64,000 nucleotides of DNA from Flavobacterium hankyongi (GTDB taxonomy: Bacteria; Bacteroidota; Bacteroidia; Flavobacteriales; Flavobacteriaceae), in NCBI RefSeq assembly GCF_036840915.1, contig NZ_CP085725.1:1488001-1552000 (forward strand). Reading direction: 5' to 3'. The notes beneath the pieces are model-generated. The model was not told the origin of the DNA, did no database searches, and saw nothing but the letters and a program-made list of their open reading frames with translations. The position numbers and the translations under genes are program-made. This document shows positions 63,284-64,000 of the stretch, piece after piece; the first letter of the stretch is position 1; each line of letters begins with the position of its first letter.

Positions 63284-64000
63284 ATGAAATATCTTAAACT
63301 TATTCGATATCCAAATTTAATTCTAATTGCTTTAATGCAATTAATTGTTTTGTATGGTTTTTTAAAAGTACAGAGTATAGATTTAGCATTAAATGATTGG
63401 CAATACTTTTTACTAATACTTTCTACAATTTGTATTGCTGCTGGTGGATATATTATTAATGATATTAATGATCAAGATTCAGATAAAATAAATAATCCAA
63501 AAAGAGTAATTGTTGGCACTCAAATTACCGAATCACTAGCCTACAATTTGTATGTTGGCTTTACAATTGTTGGTGTGGGTATTGGATTTTATTTGTCAAA
63601 CTTTGTTGAAAAACCAAGTTTCGTAACGCTTTTCATTCTTTGTGCTGCATTACTTTATATATATGCAACAAACTTTAAACAAATATTATTAGTTAAAAAT
63701 CTCGTTGTCGCCTTCCTACTTGCTTTTAGCATTATAATAGTTGGATTATTAGACATTTTCCCTGTTACCCATACTGGTAACCAGCCTCAAATGAAAATGA
63801 CTTTCTCTATTCTTGTTGATTTTTCCATTATTGCATTTATTATCAACTTCATTAGAGAAATAGTCAAAGACCTTGAAGATATCAATGGTGATTATAACAA
63901 TGGTATCAAAACATTACCTATTGTTTTAGGAACTACAAGAACAGCAAAAGTTACTTTAGCTTTATCAGTTTTACCTTTTGTAGGTATTTTATACTATACT
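63284..64000 (+). CDS. UbiA-family prenyltransferase (cut by window edge)
   Basis: The gene starts at ATG 63284 and is still open at the right edge after 239 residues. It begins MKYLKLIRYPNLILIALMQL, and the first prenyl-pyrophosphate site is NDINDQDSDKINNPKR (NDxxDxxxDxxN). A second Asp-rich site, EIVKDLEDINGDYNNG, lies near residue 190. Several membrane helices are visible. The family includes archaeal-type geranylgeranylglycerol-phosphate geranylgeranyltransferases and quinone prenyltransferases, and these flavobacterial members are often given the former name. It closes the visible part of the DUF2520-phosphatase operon. Confidence 0.85.
   Translation, partial: MKYLKLIRYPNLILIALMQLIVLYGFLKVQSIDLALNDWQYFLLILSTICIAAGGYIINDINDQDSDKINNPKRVIVGTQITESLAYNLYVGFTIVGVGIGFYLSNFVEKPSFVTLFILCAALLYIYATNFKQILLVKNLVVAFLLAFSIIIVGLLDIFPVTHTGNQPQMKMTFSILVDFSIIAFIINFIREIVKDLEDINGDYNNGIKTLPIVLGTTRTAKVTLALSVLPFVGILYYT

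Overview
The window looks like chromosome of a flavobacterium (Bacteroidota, Flavobacteriaceae, Flavobacterium-like). The sequence is AT-rich. Several intergenic regions carry the Bacteroidota promoter pattern TTG-N17-23-TAnnTTTG. Two secreted proteins end in the type B and one in the type A sorting signal of the type IX secretion system. There are 2TM-domain proteins, a TonB-dependent receptor with a carboxypeptidase-like N-terminal domain, a bacillithiol enzyme and an archaeal/eukaryotic-type ProRS. I see no prophage, insertion sequence, plasmid or CRISPR structure. Most of the window is ordinary core genome; the accessory part is its left edge.

Layout. 1-3.6 kb: edge of a surface polysaccharide cluster with four glycosyltransferases, the first cut by the window edge. 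3.7-6.9 kb: tRNA maintenance (tsaC, cca) and heme A synthase. 7.0-10.7 kb, minus strand: a LytS/LytTR-type regulatory cluster in which four 2TM domains, one fused to the kinase, accompany the response regulator. 11-14.9 kb: a T9SS-exported protein and a TonB-dependent receptor, followed by the remnant of a YciI-like gene. 15.3-18.5 kb: a tight ClC - HPP - VOC - TPR gene group. 18.5-22.6 kb: a pRiA4b ORF-3-like protein, a nucleoid-associated protein and an ABC exporter. 22.6-29.3 kb: two large T9SS type B surface proteins. 29.4-34.7 kb: translation genes (typA, rpsT, two identical tRNA-Glu, proS) with a DUF5995 gene. 34.8-39.6 kb: a Tyr/Gly/Arg-rich lipoprotein, an outer membrane porin-like protein, rimO and a YfbU-like protein. 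39.6-46.8 kb: a B12-binding radical SAM protein, bshC, a carbamoyltransferase, an FGE-like protein and ndk. 46.8-51.4 kb: the glyoxylate shunt (aceB, aceA) with a divergent ScfR/RamB-like regulator. 51.4-57.7 kb: a DUF721 protein, lipoproteins, a serine hydrolase, a glutathione peroxidase and a fused ResB/CcsA cytochrome c assembly protein. 57.8-61.9 kb: a NarL-type response regulator, a TPR sensor kinase and a lipoprotein. 62-64 kb: a DUF2520 - KdsC-like phosphatase - UbiA prenyltransferase operon cut by the right edge.

The clearest functional unit is the glyoxylate region. Malate synthase and isocitrate lyase face an XRE/IrrE-like regulator across 148 bases that contain two well-formed divergent promoters, with a perfect 12-base palindrome between them. 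The least explained unit is the kinase and 2TM-domain cluster. No system in the window can be called new from sequence alone. The best leads are the 2TM cluster, the glyoxylate operator, the divergent ClC filter, the CX4CX2C radical SAM enzyme and the inverted repeat upstream of the YfbU-like gene.

Several starts were moved from the longest open frame: inward to a codon followed by a signal peptide or the conserved family start, or, for the ABC ATPase, to a TTG beyond a terminator.
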